Source of the DNA: Hyphomicrobium_A sp963724945
GTDB taxonomy: Bacteria > Pseudomonadota > Alphaproteobacteria > Rhizobiales > Hyphomicrobiaceae
Reading direction: 5' to 3'
Length of the DNA stretch: 64,000 nt
Assembly: GCA_963724945.1 (NCBI GenBank)
Contig: CAVRWL010000003.1
Span: 2,294,001-2,358,000 of the forward strand
Shown here one piece after another: positions 9,190-19,375 of this stretch. The position numbers were made by a program, and so were the translations under genes. Below the pieces are notes generated by a model. The model saw nothing but the letters and a program-made list of their open reading frames with translations. It did no database searches and was not told where the DNA came from. Every line of letters begins with the position of its first letter. Within the stretch, counting starts at the first letter, position 1.

Positions 9190-10311
9190 TCAGTTCTGCA
9201 CGTAGGTGATGCGCCCATCCGGCTGCTTCGTCCACGTGTACATGACGTAGGCAGGCTGCTTGATGTCGCCCTTGGCGTCGAAGGCAATGTCGCCGAGCAC
9301 CGTCTTGAAGGTCACGCCGGAGTGCAAGTATGCGGCGACCGACTTGGGATCGAGCGACTTCGTCGCCTCGATCGCCTGCTTGATGATCTGCACGCCGGCG
9401 TAGCTGTAGAGCGTGTAGGCCTCCGGTTTGTAGCCGTGCGCGAGGAACTCGTCGACGATGGCCTTGGCCTCGGGGCGCTTCTGCGGATCGGGGCCAAACG
9501 TCATCAGCGTTCCTTCGGCCCCCGGGCCGGCAATCGCTGCGAACTCGTCCGACGCGATGCCGTCGCCCGACATGAAGATCGCTTGCACGCCCTGGTCGCG
9601 CATCTGGCGCAGGATGAGGCCGCCCGCGGTGTGCACGCCGCCCCAATAGAAGACGTCGGCGCCCGCGTTCTTGACCTTGGAGACGAGCGCTGAGAAGTCC
9701 TTCTCACCGGCGCTCACGCTCTCATACAGCACCTCCTGCACGCCAAGCTTGTTCATGGCCTTCTTGGTCTCGTCGGCGAGCCCCTTGCCGTAAGTGGTCT
9801 TGTCGTTGGCGATGGCGACCTTCTTGCCCTTGAAGTGCTCCGCGATGTAGGTGCCGGCGACGCTTCCCTGCTGATCGTCGCGCCCGCAGATGCGGAACAC
9901 GTTCCACAGCCCGCGGTCGGTGATCTTCGGGTTGGTCGATCCCGGCGTGATCATGAGGATGCCGTTCTCCATGTAGACCTCGGAGGCGGGCATGGAGACG
10001 CCGGAATTGAAGTGGCCGACGACGAAATGCACGGCGTCGCCGAGGAAATCGTTGGCGACGGAGACGCCCTGGCGCGGATCGCCCGCGTCATCGCCGACCT
10101 TGAGCTCGACCTGCTGGCCCATGATCCCGCCGGCTGCATTGATGTCGGCGACCGCCTGCTCGGCGCCGTTCTTGAGCTGCGCTCCGAAGGCTGCGTCCGG
10201 CCCCGTCATCGGACCCGCGACGCCGATCTTGAGCTTGGCCGGGCCGCTGTCGCAGCCGCCAAGCCCGAGAGCCAATGCGAGCGCGAGCGCCGCCAGTGTC
10301 GCTGGTTTCAT
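9190..10311 (-). CDS. livK: Branched-chain amino acid ABC transporter substrate-binding lipoprotein
   Basis: The product has 373 residues. The signal peptide ends in a lipobox, LALGLGGC (Cys near residue 18), so this binding protein is probably lipid-anchored, unlike the second one. The mature part, KLKIGVAGPMTGPDAAFGAQ, is typical of LivJ/LivK type-I binding folds. It delivers Leu, Ile, Val or related amides to the LivHMGF permease encoded upstream. The start at 10311 is preceded by GGGATC about 6 bases away. It lies 112 bases after the small membrane gene. Confidence 0.93.
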   Translation of the reverse strand: MKPATLAALALALALGLGGCDSGPAKLKIGVAGPMTGPDAAFGAQLKNGAEQAVADINAAGGIMGQQVELKVGDDAGDPRQGVSVANDFLGDAVHFVVGHFNSGVSMPASEVYMENGILMITPGSTNPKITDRGLWNVFRICGRDDQQGSVAGTYIAEHFKGKKVAIANDKTTYGKGLADETKKAMNKLGVQEVLYESVSAGEKDFSALVSKVKNAGADVFYWGGVHTAGGLILRQMRDQGVQAIFMSGDGIASDEFAAIAGPGAEGTLMTFGPDPQKRPEAKAIVDEFLAHGYKPEAYTLYSYAGVQIIKQAIEATKSLDPKSVAAYLHSGVTFKTVLGDIAFDAKGDIKQPAYVMYTWTKQPDGRITYVQN

Positions 10312-10423
10312 GGAGATCCCTTCGTGAGCAAATGCCGCAATGCCCTGGGCCGTAGCGCAACGGCGCACCGGCGCGGCGCATGTTCCCCCGAAACGCGGCA
10401 AAAGTCATCCCCGCGCCCAAGAC

Positions 10424-10777
10424 CTAGCCGGGCTTGCGGCGCCAGGACAGAAGCCCGGCCGGCTCGTAGGCCCACGGGTACTGCGCGACCATGTGGCGCG
10501 CGCGGGTCAATTGATAGCCGGAAGCGGCGCACAAGAGCAGGACACCGTAATCGAGGAGGAAGCGGCGCAGCGACAACAGCGGCTCGGCGAAGAGCGCGTA
10601 ATGGAAAAAGCGCACGGCGCAGGCGAGCAGCAGTGCGGCACCCAGAAGCTGCCACGGCGAACGCCAGGTCGACGCGATCGCCGACCCGCTGACGCTCGAC
10701 GCGGCGCCGCCCAACGCCACCGTCACGAGCATATAGACCCAGAAGCTTTTGTCGCCGCCCTCGAGCAGGAGCTGCAT
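10424..10777 (-). CDS. Small membrane protein of liv operons (DUF6867-like)
   Basis: The 117-residue product has about three hydrophobic segments (roughly 12-32, 42-60 and 70-90) and a Trp/Pro-rich tail. Small proteins with the same start pattern (Val/Thr-Leu-Gly-Gly, then a TWRSPWQ-type stretch) sit in liv operons of Rhizobiales and are classified, as far as I recall, as DUF6867. The ribosome site AGGAG overlaps the livF stop, and the gap is 10 bases, so it is coupled to livF. Its role in transport is unknown. Family name moderately sure; gene reality high. Confidence 0.75.
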   Translation of the reverse strand: MQLLLEGGDKSFWVYMLVTVALGGAASSVSGSAIASTWRSPWQLLGAALLLACAVRFFHYALFAEPLLSLRRFLLDYGVLLLCAASGYQLTRARHMVAQYPWAYEPAGLLSWRRKPG

Positions 10778-10787
10778 GAACGATCTC

Positions 10788-11516
10788 CTAATGCCGCCCG
10801 CCTTCGAGGTAGGCTGAGCGCACCTCGGGGCTGGCGAGTAGCTCAGCCCCCGTTCCCTCGAGCTTGATGGCGCCGTTGACCAGGACGTAGGCCCGGTGCG
10901 CGAGCTTCAACGCATGGTAGGCGTTCTGCTCGACGAGGAACACGGTGAGCCCTTCGCGCGTTGATTGAGCTCGGCGATCACCGCAAAGATCTGCTTGACG
11001 ATGAGCGGGGCCAAGCCCAGCGAGGGCTCATCGAGCAGCAGGAGCTTGGGCCGGCTCATCAACGCGCGCGCGATCGCGAGCATCTGCTGCTCGCCGCCCG
11101 ACAGCGTGCCGCCGCGCTGCTTGAAGCCGCTCCTGCAAGCGCGGAAAGATCTGGGCGACGTGGGCAAGCTCGTGATCGAAGTCGGCGCCAGGCGCGAACT
11201 CGGCGCCCAAGCGCAGGTTCTCCTCGACCGTCATGCGGGGAAAGATGCGGCGCCCCTCCGGTGATTGGGCGAGGCCGAGCCGGGCAATCTCATGTGTCGG
11301 CAGCCCCGTGATGTCGCGCCCCTCGAACACGATGCGGCCGGCGCGCGCGCGCGGATTGCCGAAGATCGTCATCATGAGCGTGGTCTTGCCCGCGCCGTTG
11401 GCGCCGATGAGCGTCACGATCTCGCCCTTGGCAACGGTGAGATCGACATCGCGCAAGGCGACGATGTTGCCGTAACAGGCGGTGACGTGCTCCAGCGACA
11501 GAAGCGGTGCCGTCAT
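10788..11516 (-). pseudogene. livF: LivF ATP-binding protein, frame broken twice by compensating indels
   Basis: All parts of an ABC ATPase of about 242 residues are present but in two frames. The first segment has the start MTAPLLSLEHVTACYGNIVAL and Walker A GANGAGKT. A +1 shift near 11125-11128 leads into the signature LSGGEQQ and Walker B LLLLDEPSLGLAP. A -1 shift near 10964-10970 returns to the first frame for the tail, VFLVEQNAYHALKLAHRAYV to YLEGGRH. Total span is 729 bases, exactly 243 codons. Every segment keeps family conservation, so sequence error is more likely than decay. The start overlaps the livG stop (ATGA). The role is energising BCAA import. Confidence 0.85.
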
Positions 11517-12428
11517 GCGCCGACCTCCGCCTCGGCCAGTGCGACCTCGTCGTCCTCCACGCCGAGATAGGCGGCGATCACCTTGGGATCGTTCCTGACA
11601 GTCTTCGCCGTCCCGTCGGAGATCTTGAGACCATACTCGATGACGATCACGTGGTCGGAGATCTCCATGACGACGGTCATGTCGTGCTCGATCAACAGGA
11701 TCGAGGTGGCGTGATCGTCGCGGATGGCGAGCAGGAGCGCGTTGAGCGCGGCGCTCTCCTTCGGGTTGAGGCCGGCCGCAGGCTCGTCGAGGCATAAAAG
11801 CACGGGCTCGGTGCACATGGCGCGCGCGATCTCGAGCCGGCGCTGGTCGCCGTAGGGCAGCGCGCCCGCGGCATCGTCGGCGCGTGGGGTCAATCCAATG
11901 CGGTCGAGCCAATACTTGGCGTGCTCGATCGCCGCGCGCTCGGCGCTAGCGTAGCTTGCCGCGCCGATCAGACCCAGGAGCGACCAGCCCGAGGCGTGCA
12001 TCAGCCGGTTGTGCTGGGCGACGATGAGGTTCTCCAAGACCGTCATGCCGGGAAAGAGGCGGATGTTCTGGAACGTGCGCGCGACCTTGGCCTTTTGCGC
12101 GATCTCGAAGTCGGGCATGCGCTCCAGGAGATAGAGGTCCTCGCGTGGATCGCCGCCGCGGCGAAAGCGTCGGCTCGAGTTCGGTCAGGTTTGCGACCGC
12201 TTCGGGATCGACGCGGCCGCTCGGGGCCAATGCAATCAGGCCGCTCGTCGGCTTGTAGAATCCGGTCACGCAATTGAAGACCGTGGTCTTGCCGGCGCCG
12301 TTGGGGCCGATAAGAGCGGTGATGTCGCCGCGGCCGACGGAGAACGAAAGATCGCGCACGGCTAGGAGGCCGCCGAAGCGCATGCTTAGACCCTCGACGA
12401 CGAGCAGGGGGTCGCTGAGCCAGCGCAT
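11513..12428 (-). pseudogene. livG: LivG ATP-binding protein, one +1 frameshift
   Basis: The N-terminal segment (MRWLSDPLLVVEGLSMRFGG, Walker A GPNGAGKT) is in one frame. From about LLERMPDFEIAQKAKVARTF to the end, including Walker B CLDEPAAGLNP and H-loop LIEHDM, it continues in the next frame. The switch lies near 12160-12172 and is explained by one extra base; 915 bases without it give 304 residues. LivG pairs with LivF as the cytosolic ATPase dimer of the BCAA importer. The start shares a base with the livM stop (TGATG). Both halves are well conserved, so error is the likelier cause. Confidence 0.87.
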
Positions 12429-13831
12429 CAGCCGCGCCCTTCCTTGACGTGGTCGGCGGCGACGGCTTTGGCCTCGTTGAGCGTAATCGAGGGATGACGC
12501 GCGGCGATGAGCCCGCGCGGACGCCACACCATCATCAGCACCATGGCGAGGCCGAAGATCAGCATGCGGTATTGCGCGGGATCGAAGTCGGGCCCGAAGA
12601 TGGATTTGAGCCAGTCGAGCTCGCGCAGGAGCTCGACACCGCCGATGATCGCCACCGCGGCGACGGCGACGCCGACGAGCGAGCCCATGCCGCCCAGGAC
12701 GACGATGGCGAGGATCGTTGCCGATTCCAGGAACTCGAAGGAGCGCGGGTTGATGAAACCCTGACGCGCGCCGAAAAAGGCGCCGGCGAGCCCGCCGAAC
12801 AGCGCCCCCATGGCAAACGCGGTGAGCTTGGTGTTGACCGTGTTGATCCCGAGCGAGCGGCAGGCGATCTCGTCCTCGCGCAGGGCCTCCCAGGCGCGTC
12901 CCACGGGAAGGCGGCGCATGCGCTGGGTGACGAGCGCGACGATGAGCGCGAGGCCGAGGATGACGTAATAGAGAAAGATCGAGCGGTGCACGGTGGGACT
13001 GCCGGGCAGCGCGAAGACTTGGCCGAACGTGGTCTCGGTTCCCCGCGTCGTGAACGGCAGGCCGAAGAAAGTGATGCGCGGGGTCTGGATGCCGGCAAAA
13101 CCGTTGGTCAGCGCCACCCAGTTGATGAGCACGAGGCGAATGATCTCGCCGAAGGCGAGCGTGACGATGGCGAGATAATCGCCGCGCAGCCGCAACACGG
13201 GAAACCCCAAGATGATGCCCCACAGGGCGGCGAGCATCCCAGCGATCGGCAGGCAGATCCAGAACGCCCACGGCCCCAGTGCCGGCACCGTCGCCGGGAT
13301 CACGTAGGCGGCGAGGATCGCGTAGGTGTAGGCGCCTACCGCGTAGAAGGCGACGTAGCCGAGGTCGAGGAGACCGGCGAGGCCGACGACGATGTTGAGG
13401 CCCCACCCGAGCATCACGTAGATCAGGATCTGCACGCCGAAATTGTCGACCCACTTGATGGCGCCCGAGGGGCCTGCGAGCGCCAGCGCCGCGAACGGAA
13501 AAAGCAGAAGCGCGGCGAGACCGGCGCGCGGCAGCCAGCGCTTGTGGTCGACGGAGAGGTCGAGGCGGGGAAAGTTGAGCGACTTTGCGCGTTGCGGGTG
13601 TTTCGCCAGCCGCCACAACAGGCGCCCTGCAAACACCATGAGCACGATGGCGGCAACGAGCCACGGACGCGCCTGCAGCACAATGCGGTTGGAGAAGTCC
13701 TGCTCGGTGCGATAGAGGACGATGGGAAAGCAAAGGGCGAGGGCGACGAGCGCCCACAGGCCGGCATCCCTCAGCATCTCCCGCATCGAAGCCGCTTGGG
13801 GCGGCAGCGCGCCCTTGCTGCCGGCACCCAT
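12428..13831 (-). CDS. livM: Branched-chain amino acid ABC transporter permease LivM
   Basis: The product has 467 residues and about ten transmembrane helices. The N-terminal third (to about 120) is the extra DUF3382-type segment seen in long LivM proteins. The rest is the permease core, with YVMLGWGLNIVVGLAGLLDL and the coupling segment RAWEALREDEIACRSLGINT, which contacts LivG/LivF. It forms the membrane channel with LivH. It starts 4 bases after livH and overlaps livG by one base, so the operon is tightly coupled. Confidence 0.95.
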   Translation of the reverse strand: MGAGSKGALPPQAASMREMLRDAGLWALVALALCFPIVLYRTEQDFSNRIVLQARPWLVAAIVLMVFAGRLLWRLAKHPQRAKSLNFPRLDLSVDHKRWLPRAGLAALLLFPFAALALAGPSGAIKWVDNFGVQILIYVMLGWGLNIVVGLAGLLDLGYVAFYAVGAYTYAILAAYVIPATVPALGPWAFWICLPIAGMLAALWGIILGFPVLRLRGDYLAIVTLAFGEIIRLVLINWVALTNGFAGIQTPRITFFGLPFTTRGTETTFGQVFALPGSPTVHRSIFLYYVILGLALIVALVTQRMRRLPVGRAWEALREDEIACRSLGINTVNTKLTAFAMGALFGGLAGAFFGARQGFINPRSFEFLESATILAIVVLGGMGSLVGVAVAAVAIIGGVELLRELDWLKSIFGPDFDPAQYRMLIFGLAMVLMMVWRPRGLIAARHPSITLNEAKAVAADHVKEGRG

Positions 13832-13835
13832 TGGC

Positions 13836-14750
13836 TCACACCTTCTCGACGTCCGGCCTGCCGAGGATGCCCGACGGCATGAAGATCAGCACGATGGCGA
13901 GAATGGAGAAGGCGGCGACGTCCTTGTAGTCGATGGAGAAGTAGGCCGACCAAAAGGTCTCGATGAGGCCGATGAGAATGCCGCCGAGCACGGCGCCCGG
14001 CAGCGATCCGATGCCGCCGAGCACGGCGGCCGTGAACGCCTTGATGCCCGGCGTAAAGCCGTCGGTGAAGGTGACGACGCCGTAGTAGACCATGAACATG
14101 AGGCCGGCGACGGCGGCGAGCGCGCCGCCGATGACGAACGTCATCGACACCGTCTGGTTGACGTTGATGCCCAGAAGCGCCGCCATCTTGCGGTCTTGCT
14201 CGCAAGCGCGCTGGGCGCGCCCCAGACGTGTCTTTTGCACGACGGCCCAGAAGGCGACGAGCAGGACTCCAGTCAGCACGAAGATCAGGATCTGCTTCAT
14301 CGACAAGGTGACGTTGCCGGCGCCCACGGGGAGCGAGATCACCTCGTTCAGCATGGGCGGAACCGGCTTGTTGCGCGGTCCCTGCACGACCTGCACCATA
14401 TTCGACAGCAAGATCGACATGCCGATCGCGGAGATGAGCGGGGCCAGTCGAAACGAGCCCGCGAGCGGACGGTAAGCGACACGCTCGATCACCCAGCTCC
14501 ACAACGCAGTAAGTGCCATCCCCAAGACGAGCACGATCAAAAGCGCGAGCCCGATGGCGAGGACGCCCAGCACCTGCGTCAAGAGCAGAAACAAAATGAG
14601 GGCGATGAAGGCCGAGACCATGAAGACGTCGCCATGGGCGAAGTTCACCATGCCGATGATGCCGAACACCATCGTGTAGCCGATGGCGATGAGCCCGTAG
14701 ATCGAGCCGAGCGTCAGCCCGTTGATCAGCTGCTGGACGAAGTATTCCAT
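13836..14750 (-). CDS. livH: Branched-chain amino acid ABC transporter permease LivH
   Basis: The product of 304 residues has about eight hydrophobic helices. The start, MEYFVQQLINGLTLGSIYGL, and the adjacent IGYTMVFGIIGMVNFAHGDV are diagnostic of LivH. The coupling loop RACEQDRKMAALLGINVNQT lies near the middle. It is the first gene of the seven-gene leftward liv operon and partners LivM. The transcription start should lie in 14751-14786, or further upstream through the CDGSH gene, which is on the same strand. Confidence 0.96.
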   Translation of the reverse strand: MEYFVQQLINGLTLGSIYGLIAIGYTMVFGIIGMVNFAHGDVFMVSAFIALILFLLLTQVLGVLAIGLALLIVLVLGMALTALWSWVIERVAYRPLAGSFRLAPLISAIGMSILLSNMVQVVQGPRNKPVPPMLNEVISLPVGAGNVTLSMKQILIFVLTGVLLVAFWAVVQKTRLGRAQRACEQDRKMAALLGINVNQTVSMTFVIGGALAAVAGLMFMVYYGVVTFTDGFTPGIKAFTAAVLGGIGSLPGAVLGGILIGLIETFWSAYFSIDYKDVAAFSILAIVLIFMPSGILGRPDVEKV

Positions 14751-14786
14751 GTCCCCCTGTCCTTTTGCCGCGGGCTCGCGGGCGCC

Positions 14787-15029
14787 TCAAAGCAAGAGAT
14801 GGGAGCCGTCGCAGAATGGCTCGTCGTCCGTCGTCTTGCAGCCGCAGATGTTGAACGTGCCGGTGTGATCGACGACGAAGCGCAGAGGCTCGATGCCGGT
14901 GTCCTTGTGCGATCCGTCGCAGAAAGGCTGGGCCTTCGAGCGGCCGCAGCGGCAGTAGAAATACGGTTTTCCTTCCGAGAGCTCGACCTGATAGGGCCCC
15001 TTTTGGGCGACGACCGCATCGTCTGCCAT
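14787..15029 (-). CDS. Dual CDGSH-type iron-sulfur protein
   Basis: The 80-residue product carries two complete CDGSH 2Fe-2S motifs. The first uses Cys26, Cys28, Cys37 and His41 (CRCGRSKAQPFCDGSH), the second Cys62, Cys64, Cys73 and His77 (CGCKTTDDEPFCDGSH). Tandem-motif members like this are small soluble electron-transfer or iron-sulfur proteins, related to Miner2 and bacterial homologues. The start at 15029 has an ideal GGAGGT site 5 bases upstream; the longer frame to 15089 is not needed. It lies 36 bases before livH on the same strand, but a functional link to amino acid uptake is not obvious. Confidence 0.92.
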   Translation of the reverse strand: MADDAVVAQKGPYQVELSEGKPYFYCRCGRSKAQPFCDGSHKDTGIEPLRFVVDHTGTFNICGCKTTDDEPFCDGSHLLL

Positions 15030-15305
15030 GCGCACCTCCATCGGTTGGCGCGTCTTTTCGTCTGCCCGCGCGCTGAGGCGTAATTTCAATGGCTACCGGC
15101 TTCGCCGCATTGCGACAAGCCCGGCACGCGCCGTTGCCTGCGGCAACGTGCGCCGTTCCTGATCAAGGTCGTGCTTTGACAGCCACACATTGGCGCAAAG
15201 CGGGACGACGCGGCCGCCGGACGATGTGGTGGCTTGCTATGATTGATGACTTTTATAGTATAGAAATCGGACTGGTCGGTGCGTGAAGGTGAGTGAGGTC
15301 GCGTA

Positions 15306-16710
15306 ATGGGGTGCGTGCTGCGTGTGCGTAGGGGTGAGGGCGACGCCGGTCCGGCATGGTTGCGACGGTTAGGCGGGGGCGACTGGTGGCAAGACGGGGC
15401 CCTGTACGGGCTGGCAGCCGTGGCCGCAGCGTTTGCGGATGGCCCCGCAAGAGCCGATGAGGCCCCGACCGGCATCCCCGAGCCCTCGATCGCGACGAGC
15501 CTGCCCGCTGAGCTTGCCGATCCCGGCGGCGTCCGCGCGGCGCTGGCGAGCCGCGGCGTCACCTTCGGCATCAACTACATCGGCGAGGTGCTCGGGACCG
15601 CCTCGGGCGGCTTCAAGCAAGGCACCTTCTACGACGGCCGTCTCGAGGTCGCGGTGGCCGCAGACATGGAGAAGATGATCGGTTGGAAGGGGCTCACCTT
15701 CTTCGCCAACGGCTATCAAATCCACGGTCAGGGCATTACGGCTGAGAGCCTCGGCGCGCTGATGCCGGTGAGCTTCATCGAGGCGACGCCGGCGACGCGG
15801 TTGTTCGAGATCTGGTTCGAGCAGAGGCTGCTTCGACGACAAGCTGTCGATCCGCTTCGGCCAGATCGCAGCCGATTCCGAGTTCATTCTCACCGATAGC
15901 GGCGGCGCCTTCATAAATGGAACCTGGGGCTGGCCTTCGATCACGGCGGCGGACCTGCCGAGCGGCGGACCGGCCTATCCCCTGGCGACGCCCGGCGTGC
16001 GCGTGGCGTTCACGCCCAACGATCAGCTGACAATCATGGGCGCCGTCTTCAACGGTGATCCCGCCGGCACCTGCGAGAGCAATGATCCGCAGGTGTGCAA
16101 CGAGCACGGGCTCAATTTCCGCTTGAGCGATCCGGTGTTGCTGATGGCTGAAGGCTCCTACAGGTACAGTCTTGGCCGACTGCCGGGCACGGTGAAGCTC
16201 GGCGGCTGGCATCAGGAAGGCGACACGCCGCACCTCTATGACGATTCGGTCATCGAGGACTCCTCGCACGGGCTCTACGGGATCATCGACCAGATGATCT
16301 ACCGGCTGCCGGGGGAGGGGGATGCGAAGGGGGTCACGGCCTTCGCCCGCGTGATCGGTGCTCCTGAGGATCGCAGCTTCGTCGACATGTACTGGGAGGC
16401 GGGATTGACGTTCACAGGCATGATCGGCTCGCGCCCCAACGACCTCATCGGCATCGGCTTTGCCCACGCAGGCATCTCCGATGATGCAAGCGCCAGGCAG
16501 ATCACCGACGGCGAACGGGTGATCCTGGACCACGAGGCGCTGCTCGAGGTGAGCTATATGGCGCAGATCGTGCCGGGTCTCACTATTCAGCCCGACTTCC
16601 AGTACATCTGGAGCCCGGGTGGACGTGCCGCCGACCCGAACGATCCGACGGCGACCACAGCGGTGCGCGATGCCGCGGTATTCGGCCTGCGCTCCACGAT
16701 CAACTACTGA
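15306..16710 (+). pseudogene. OprB-type carbohydrate porin, copy 1, one +1 frameshift
   Basis: The N-terminal segment includes a hydrophobic region before ADEAP and the family stretch GVTFGINYIGEVLGTASGGF. It stays in frame until about 15831, where CTGCTTCGACGAC carries one extra C relative to the paralogue downstream. Removing it gives RLFDDKLSIRFGQIAADSEF and a continuous 467-residue protein ending in LRSTINY. The second part alone (from 15997) is long and conserved. The family (OprB, PF04966) forms 16-stranded outer-membrane barrels for sugar or organic-solute entry. The Cys pair in CESNDPQVC is conserved in copy 2. Confidence 0.85.
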
Positions 16711-16836
16711 GCACGCCCCTGTCGTACTTGGGCGGTCGGGCAATCCTGCGATAGTAGAGGCTGGGCGGCTCGATTCGCGTTCTCGAGCGCGCATTGAGGA
16801 CAACGGGTATGCGTGCGGCGAAGCGGACGTGCTGGC

Positions 16837-18255
16837 ATGGTCTCGGACCTGCGGCGGCCTCGCACGAGGCCGCGAGCGCTGTTGGCGATCGTCGCCGCCC
16901 TGGCGGCGGCTCCCGCCATGATCCCGGCCATGATCCATGGGGCCGCGGCGCAAACGATCGAGCAGGAGAGCGACCGCATCCCCGGTCTGCGTGAGCCCTC
17001 GATCGCGCAGAGCCTGCCGCGCGCGCTGGCCGATCCCGGAGGGGTGCGCTCCGCGCTCGGGCGCGAGGGGGTCACCTTCCAGGTCAACTACATCGGTGAT
17101 GTGCTCGGCAATGCGACCGGCGGCATCAGGCAGAGCACCTTCTATGACGGCCGGCTCGAGCTTGCCGTCGAAGCCAACCTCGAGCAGCTGATCGGATGGC
17201 CCGGCTTGAGCTTCTTTTCCAACGGCTATCAGATCCATGGCCAAAGCATCTCGGCGGAAAACCTCGGCGTGCTGATGCCGGTGAGCTTCATCGAGGCGCT
17301 GCCCGACACGCGCCTCTATGAGCTGTGGCTGCAGCAGAAGCTCTTCGATGGTAGGCTATCGATCCGCTTCGGACAGCTGTCTGCGGACTCCGATTTCCTC
17401 ATCAGCCAGGGTGCCCAGGCCCTCCTCAACGGCACCTGGGGCTGGGCCTCGATCGCCGGCGTCAACCTTCCCGACGGAGGGCCGTCCTATCCCATGGCGG
17501 CGCCCGGCGTACGCGTCCTCTTCGCCCCCGACGATCGCTTCAGTCTGCGCACGGGTCTTTATACAGGCGACCCGGCCGACGCATGCGCTGCCGGCCTTCC
17601 GCAGGTGTGCAATCCCAACGGCCTGTCGTTTCCCTTCAGCGATCCTCTCCTGTTCGTCGAGGGCGCCTACAAGTACAACCAGGGCGCAGGCGAGCTCGCA
17701 GGGACTCTCAAGGTCGGGGGCTGGCGCCTGTTCAGCGCACCTGAGCAGCGCGGGTTCGGCAACAACGCGCTTCCCATTGCGCTGCCGGCAATTCCGGGCG
17801 AGGTCGCCGATCAGGACTACGCGCTCTATGCGATCCTCGATCAGATGCTCTACCGGCTTCCCGGAACGGGCGATCCCAAAGGCGTCGCGGTCTTCGGCCG
17901 CATCTTCGGCGCCCCGCCCCAAGGCAACTTGATCGAGTTCTATTTCGACGGGGGCGTCACCTTCACCGGTTTCTCGGCGCAACGCCCCGAAGACATCCTC
18001 GCCATCGGTTTCGCGCGCGCGGGCGTGTCCTCGCAGGTCTCGGCCTATGAGCAGTCGCAAGGCGACGCGATCATCGCCAACTACGAGGCGATGGCCGAGC
18101 TGAGCTATACCGCGCAGATCGTGCCGGGTTTCTACCTGCAGCCCGATTTCCAATACTTCTGGAACCCCGGCGGGCACGTGGCCGACCCCGACAACCCGAC
18201 GCAGGCGGTGGCGAACGCCGCCGTGTTCGGCCTGCGCACGACGATCAACTATTAA
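16837..18255 (+). CDS. OprB-type carbohydrate porin, copy 2
   Basis: The product has about 472 residues, with an Arg-rich start, an Ala-rich signal peptide ending near GAAA-QT, then the mature domain. Family stretches are GVTFQVNYIGDVLGNATGGI, LSFFSNGYQIHGQSIS and a terminal LRTTINY with a final aromatic residue, as expected for an outer-membrane barrel. It shares about two thirds of its residues with copy 1 by eye. The Cys pair CAAGLPQVC matches CESNDPQVC in copy 1, suggesting a loop disulphide. GTG 16813 is an alternative start. Substrate is unknown. Confidence 0.87.
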   Translation: MVSDLRRPRTRPRALLAIVAALAAAPAMIPAMIHGAAAQTIEQESDRIPGLREPSIAQSLPRALADPGGVRSALGREGVTFQVNYIGDVLGNATGGIRQSTFYDGRLELAVEANLEQLIGWPGLSFFSNGYQIHGQSISAENLGVLMPVSFIEALPDTRLYELWLQQKLFDGRLSIRFGQLSADSDFLISQGAQALLNGTWGWASIAGVNLPDGGPSYPMAAPGVRVLFAPDDRFSLRTGLYTGDPADACAAGLPQVCNPNGLSFPFSDPLLFVEGAYKYNQGAGELAGTLKVGGWRLFSAPEQRGFGNNALPIALPAIPGEVADQDYALYAILDQMLYRLPGTGDPKGVAVFGRIFGAPPQGNLIEFYFDGGVTFTGFSAQRPEDILAIGFARAGVSSQVSAYEQSQGDAIIANYEAMAELSYTAQIVPGFYLQPDFQYFWNPGGHVADPDNPTQAVANAAVFGLRTTINY

Positions 18256-18320
18256 GCTTCGCGGAAATTCCGCGCGCTGAGGCGTGGCCGCAAGACGCGT
18301 TGTGCGCTACCCCTGGCCGC

Positions 18321-19248
18321 ATGAGCGAGAGCCACGCCATTCTCATCGCGGGACCGACGGCCGGCGGCAAGTCGGGCCTGGCCGTGCGCCTCGCCGAGCG
18401 GCTCGGCGGCATCATCATCAATGCCGATTCCATGCAGGTCTATCGCGAGCTCAGCATCCTCACCGCGCGCCCGAGCCGCGAGGAGGAGGCCCGCATCCCG
18501 CACGCGCTCTATGGGTTCGTCGCGGGCGCCGAGCCCTACTCGGCGGGCCGCTACGCCGGCGACGTCGCGCGCGCGCTTCATGAGGCGCGCGAAAAGGGCC
18601 TGAGGCCGATCATCGTCGGCGGCACGGGACTTTATTTCAAGACGCTCACCGACGGGCTGTCGCCGATGCCGCCCGTCTCTCCGCACGTGCGCGCGCACTG
18701 GCGCGCCGAAGCCGCAAAGGCTGCACCCGGCACGCTGCATCGTATCCTGTCGCAACGCGATCCCGAGATGGCTGCGCGGCTCAAGCCCGGCGACACGCAG
18801 CGGATCGTGCGCGCGTTGGAGGTGCTCGAGGCTACGGGGGTATCGCTTTCAGACTGGCAGCGCCGCCCGCGCGAGCCGGTGCTCGACGCAGCAAAGACCG
18901 CGCGCATTGTCGTCGCGCCCGAGCGCGGCTGAGCTCATCCGGCGCATCGATCAGCGCTTTAGCGCGATGCTGGAGGCCGGCGCGCTTCAAGAGGCGCGGC
19001 GCCTCGCCGAGCTTGGCCTCGACCCCGCGCTGCCGATCATGGGCGCGCTCGGAGTGCGCCCGCTGCTGCGCCACCTCGCCGGCGTGCTTACGCGCGAGGA
19101 GGCGGTGGCGGCCGCGCAGGCGGAGACGCGGCAGTACGCGAAGCGGCAGCTCACCTGGGCGAGGGGCAATATGCTTGCGTGGACGTGGCTTTCTGAGAAA
19201 GAAATGAAAAGTAATGAGAGAGATATCATAGCTTTTATTGATCGTTAG
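18321..19248 (+). pseudogene. miaA: tRNA dimethylallyltransferase MiaA, one +1 frameshift
   Basis: MiaA adds an isopentenyl group to A37 of tRNAs reading UNN codons. The N-terminus has the P-loop GPTAGGKS (11-18), then NADSMQVYREL and VGGTGLYFKTL. The frame closes at 18932 after APERG, but the next frame continues AELIRRIDQRFSAMLEAGAL through YAKRQLTWARGN. One surplus G near 18924-18929 (CGCGGCTGAG for CGCGCTGAG) explains the break. Without it the protein is 308 residues, the family length. I treat it as a functional gene with a probable sequence error. Confidence 0.88.
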
Positions 19249-19375
19249 CATTGACCGGGCAGGCTCCCAGCCCTATGTTGCCCCGCACAAGATCGCGCCG
19301 CCGACGCGCGAGGGGGTGGTGCCGTCTCAGCACGCCCGAGCGCGGCTGGCGGCATTGTTTTGCGGAGTTTTCGCG

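Noticed and set aside
12449..13882. 477-codon plus-strand frame opposite livM
   Set aside because: Shadow of a strongly conserved permease, with Arg/Glu/His-rich composition and no recognisable motif.
15775..17244. 489-codon minus-strand frame opposite both OprB-type porins
   Set aside because: Spans two opposite-strand genes, and its composition mirrors their codons.
19249..19375. Search for an ilv leader peptide before ilvI
   Set aside because: No run of Ile, Val or Leu codons and no terminator-like hairpin was found there.
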